Assembly (NCBI GenBank): GCA_050185455.1
Contig: JBFWZL010000276.1
Coordinates: forward strand, 1-8,729
Reading direction: 5' to 3'
Source: SYOC01 sp050185455
GTDB taxonomy: Bacteria > Desulfobacterota > Binatia > Bin18
DNA: 8,729 nucleotides
Shown here: positions 6,606 to 8,729 of the stretch, piece after piece
Layout: each line of letters starts with the position of its first letter
How positions within the stretch are numbered: position 1 is the stretch's first letter
Program-made: the position numbers and the translations under genes
Notes under the pieces: generated by a model
What the model saw: only the letters and a program-made list of their open reading frames with translations
Told to the model about the DNA's origin: nothing
The model's database searches: none

Positions 6606-7928
6606 TCACTCGTCCTGCAGCAAATGCTCGCGCAACGTACTCCCTCGATAGTCCTCACGTAACCGTCCGCGCTGTTGCAACACCGGCACGACCAGGTCGA
6701 CAAACTCCTCAATCGCTCCCGGGGAGTAGATCGCCGTCAGCATAAAGCCATCGCCGCCGGCATGATCGTAGTATGCTTCCAGTTGGTCGGCGACCTGCTC
6801 CGGCGTACCAACAATCTGCGGCAGGCTCACGCTCTGCCCGTGTAGACGAGCGGCTTCACGCACAGTGACTCTTTTTCCCGCCACCTTCGTATACATGTCG
6901 ATCAGCCCTTGCACGCTGGACACCTCGAAGTATTCGAGCACCTGATCCGGATCGAGCTGGGAGCAGTCGTAGTCCAGATGTCCGGAGAGAATGGCTAATC
7001 CGGCTTCGGGTGACACCAGGCTATTGTGAAATTCCTGCTTCTCACGGGCTTCCTGTTCTGTCCGGCCCACGATCGGCTGCATGCCGAAGAGGATCTTGCA
7101 ATGGTCCGGGTTGCGCCCACCGTTTTCCATCCGCGCTTTGATATCCTCGTAGTATTCCCGCGCGCCCTCGACAAACGGGTGAATGGCAAAGATCGCCTCG
7201 GCATACTTCGCGGCAAACGCGCGTCCCTTCGGCGACGCTCCCGCCTGAATAATCGCGGGTCCGTTTTGTGGCGAATGCGTCACATTCAAGGGGCCTCGAC
7301 TCTTGAAGAACCGTCCTTCGTGCTCAATGCGATGGACCTTAGCGGGATCGGCAAAGATGCCTCGTTCGCGGTCCATCACTACGGCATCTGCTTCCCAACT
7401 GTTCCACAGCTTGACGCAGACCTCCAGGAACTCCTCGGCCCGCTCGTAACGCAAGTCATGCGCCATTAACTCGGCGCCGTAGTTGGCGGACTCGTTATGG
7501 TTGACCGAGGTCACCACGTTCCAGCCTGCCCGGCCACGCGTGAGGTGATCAATGGTGGCCCACAGGCGGGCCGCGTAGAAGGGATGCTGGTGGCTGATCG
7601 AGAAGGTACCGGCCAAGCCAACCTTGGACGTGACCGCGCCGAGCCAGGAGAGCAGCGGCGTCGGGTCATGCATGGGCGTCTGGGTAGCGTAGCGAATGGC
7701 GGGGTCGAGCGATCCAGTGTAGGCGTCAGCAATGAAGCTGACATCGGCGAAGAAGACCATGTCGAGTTTCCCACGCTCGCACACTTGGGCGATATGCTGA
7801 TACAGCTCGGGCCGTGCCCAGTCATAGTTCGCTGCCGCGGTACGCGGATGCTGCCACATCGCCAGGCTGTGATAGGTCGGGCTGTGCATCAAGAACTGCG
7901 CAAAGTGCATTTTTTTCTGCTTGCGCAT
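6606..7928 (-). CDS. FMN-dependent monooxygenase, NtaA/SnaA/DszA family
   Basis: This 440-residue TIM-barrel flavin monooxygenase is a full-length family member. It shows MHFAQFLMH (7-15), LDMVFFAD (55-62), IDHLTRGRAGWNVVTS (126-141), the ANYG signature (148-151), RYERAEEFLEV..LWNSWE (160-179), FADPAKVHRIEHEG (192-205), flavin loop IIQAGASPKG (226-235), VGTPEQVADQLE (373-384) and GGDGFMLT (391-398). It needs FMNH2 supplied by a partner reductase. The ATG at 7928 has a GAGGAG Shine-Dalgarno about 8 nt upstream. A run of seven A's lies in codons 5-7, right before a second in-frame ATG (MHF); the same arrangement occurs in 5228-6550. Upstream, past a 136-bp gap with a palindrome, is a DszC-like gene. 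In the dibenzothiophene pathway DszC makes a sulfone that DszA opens, so the pair may work in sequence on a sulfur compound; that is inference, since the family also covers aminocarboxylate oxidation. Confidence 0.93.
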   Translation of the reverse strand: MRKQKKMHFAQFLMHSPTYHSLAMWQHPRTAAANYDWARPELYQHIAQVCERGKLDMVFFADVSFIADAYTGSLDPAIRYATQTPMHDPTPLLSWLGAVTSKVGLAGTFSISHQHPFYAARLWATIDHLTRGRAGWNVVTSVNHNESANYGAELMAHDLRYERAEEFLEVCVKLWNSWEADAVVMDRERGIFADPAKVHRIEHEGRFFKSRGPLNVTHSPQNGPAIIQAGASPKGRAFAAKYAEAIFAIHPFVEGAREYYEDIKARMENGGRNPDHCKILFGMQPIVGRTEQEAREKQEFHNSLVSPEAGLAILSGHLDYDCSQLDPDQVLEYFEVSSVQGLIDMYTKVAGKRVTVREAARLHGQSVSLPQIVGTPEQVADQLEAYYDHAGGDGFMLTAIYSPGAIEEFVDLVVPVLQQRGRLREDYRGSTLREHLLQDE

Positions 7929-7989
7929 GGACGTGTCTCCTCAGATTTCTGCGAAGCGACTCGTTGCCGCTACTTTTCCCCTCACCCTG

Positions 7990-8014
7990 TCCCTCTCCCG
8001 CAAGGGGAGAGGGA
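7990..8014 (-). repeat. GC-rich intergenic palindrome (10-bp stem, 5-nt loop)
   Basis: Arms 7990-7999 and 8005-8014 are perfectly complementary (CCCTCTCC type against GGAGAGGG) around GCAAG. It lies in the 136-bp gap (7929-8064) after the DszC-like stop. No T-run follows on the minus strand. From memory, CCCTCACCC...CCCTCTCCC...GGGAGAGGG palindromes are common dispersed intergenic repeats in many GC-rich bacterial genomes; only one copy is visible here. Nothing else in the gap is recognisable. Confidence 0.6.
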
Positions 8015-8064
8015 ACCTAGGAACGACCTCTTCGATACAAATGCAAACCGCTGTATGGTTCGAT

Positions 8065-8729
8065 TTAGTACCACCCGACCGGCGGCGCTTCTCCAGTCAG
8101 CAGGTATTTACCAATCCGTTGGCGGCGGTAGTCCACTGGATCGTGCAGGGTAAAAGTGCGCGCGTTACGCCAGAACAGGTCGAGTCCGTTTTGCGGGGCA
8201 TCGGCCGCCGCCCGGGCGCCGCAGACCTGAAAGATACGGCTGGAGATGTCCAAGGCTGCCTCGGTACCCATCACCTTCGCCTGATACACGGCAATCGCCG
8301 CCTCCGGTCGTAGGCTGAGATCGTGCGCCGCCGCTTCCATGAGACGCGTGGCCTTGTACAGTAAGAGACGTGACGCTTCAACGGCGATGCTCATGTCCGC
8401 TACATGATTTTGGATATAGGGATCATCCACCGCACGCTCGTAACTGGTCTCGGCCCACGGTCGCGTCTTGGTTTTGATATACTCAATCCCGGCTTCCAGC
8501 GCACCCCCGGCAATCCCCACATACACCGCCGCCCAACCGATCTGATAGTGATGCCCCATTAACGGGCATTTCTCAAAATACTCGCCCGGCCCGCCCAAGA
8601 CATTCTCTTTTGCGATAAACACGTTCTCGTACCGCGTTGTGCCACTGGTCGTTGCCCGTTGGCCCAAGGGGTTCCAGTCATGGAGCTGGCTCACTCCAGG
8701 GGCATCCATCGGAATGATAAAAATGAGGA
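8065..8729 (-). CDS. DszC-like flavin-dependent monooxygenase (acyl-CoA dehydrogenase fold), C-terminal part
   Basis: The frame runs in from the right edge without a start: the bases beyond the ATG at 8709 continue as IFIIP-MDAPGV, which matches the middle beta-domain of this family, so that ATG is internal. The visible 220 residues cover the end of the beta-domain (MDAPGV, WNPLGQRATTSGTT, VFIAKENVLG) and the whole C-terminal helical bundle. It ends in a region with ARTFTLHDPVDY and then IGKYLL. The HDP histidine sits about 26 residues from the end, as the catalytic His391 does in the 417-residue DszC. No acyl-CoA-dehydrogenase catalytic glutamate pattern is evident, so a reduced-flavin monooxygenase (DszC, SfnC-like and related enzymes) is more likely than a true dehydrogenase. 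It would hydroxylate or S-oxidise a small molecule using FMNH2 and O2. It is the first visible gene of the cluster, and its promoter lies outside the window. Confidence 0.85.
   Translation of the reverse strand, partial: LIFIIPMDAPGVSQLHDWNPLGQRATTSGTTRYENVFIAKENVLGGPGEYFEKCPLMGHHYQIGWAAVYVGIAGGALEAGIEYIKTKTRPWAETSYERAVDDPYIQNHVADMSIAVEASRLLLYKATRLMEAAAHDLSLRPEAAIAVYQAKVMGTEAALDISSRIFQVCGARAAADAPQNGLDLFWRNARTFTLHDPVDYRRQRIGKYLLTGEAPPVGWY

Noticed and set aside
5228..7928. Bacterial luciferase (light-producing LuxA/LuxB)
   Set aside because: The fold is the same, but lengths of about 440 residues and the FADPAKVH, LWNSWE and VGTPEQVADQ motifs place these proteins in the NtaA/SnaA/DszA monooxygenase group; no lux partner genes are present.
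8707..8709. ATG at 8709 as start of the DszC-like gene
   Set aside because: The frame stays open upstream and reads IFIIP, matching the family's beta-domain, so the true start lies outside the window.

Overview
All the genes here lie on the minus strand, so transcription runs from high to low coordinates. Two of the eight genes are cut by the window edges. In transcription order they are: the 3' part of a DszC-like flavin monooxygenase of the acyl-CoA-dehydrogenase fold (8065-8729); two related DszA/NtaA-type FMN-dependent monooxygenases (6606-7928 and 5228-6550); two amidohydrolase-2 family metallohydrolases or decarboxylases (3492-4958 and 2319-3461); a small thioredoxin-fold [2Fe-2S] ferredoxin (1869-2261); a third, more divergent DszA/NtaA-type monooxygenase (508-1842); and the 5' part of a probable ferritin-like di-iron protein (1-470). 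I see no rRNA, tRNA, CRISPR array, transposase, phage gene, transporter or regulator gene.

Layout: gaps between genes are mostly 26-57 bp, which fits one or two polycistronic units. There are two larger gaps. One of 136 bp (7929-8064) holds a GC-rich palindrome. One of 269 bp (4959-5227) is the best place for an internal promoter feeding the amidohydrolase-ferredoxin-monooxygenase-ferritin half. Most genes have strong Shine-Dalgarno sequences of the AAGGAGG or GGAG type. The ferredoxin has none and sits just after a long perfect hairpin.

Possible joint role (inference): DszC-type and DszA-type enzymes use reduced flavin and O2 to oxidise organosulfur or amine compounds, as in dibenzothiophene desulfurisation and nitrilotriacetate breakdown. 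Amidohydrolase-2 enzymes could then hydrolyse or decarboxylate the products. The ferredoxin could feed electrons to the di-iron protein. The set therefore looks like a peripheral catabolic or nutrient-scavenging island. The substrate cannot be read from the sequence. No NAD(P)H:flavin reductase and no desulfinase (DszB-like) is visible, so the pathway is incomplete within this window.

Organism: the DNA is moderately GC-rich. Stacks of luciferase-like monooxygenases with amidohydrolase-2 and DszC-like genes are typical of uncultured soil or marine lineages (Binatota/Desulfobacterota_B, Tectomicrobia, Rokubacteria) and of some actinobacteria. I lean towards an uncultured proteobacterium-like lineage, with low certainty.
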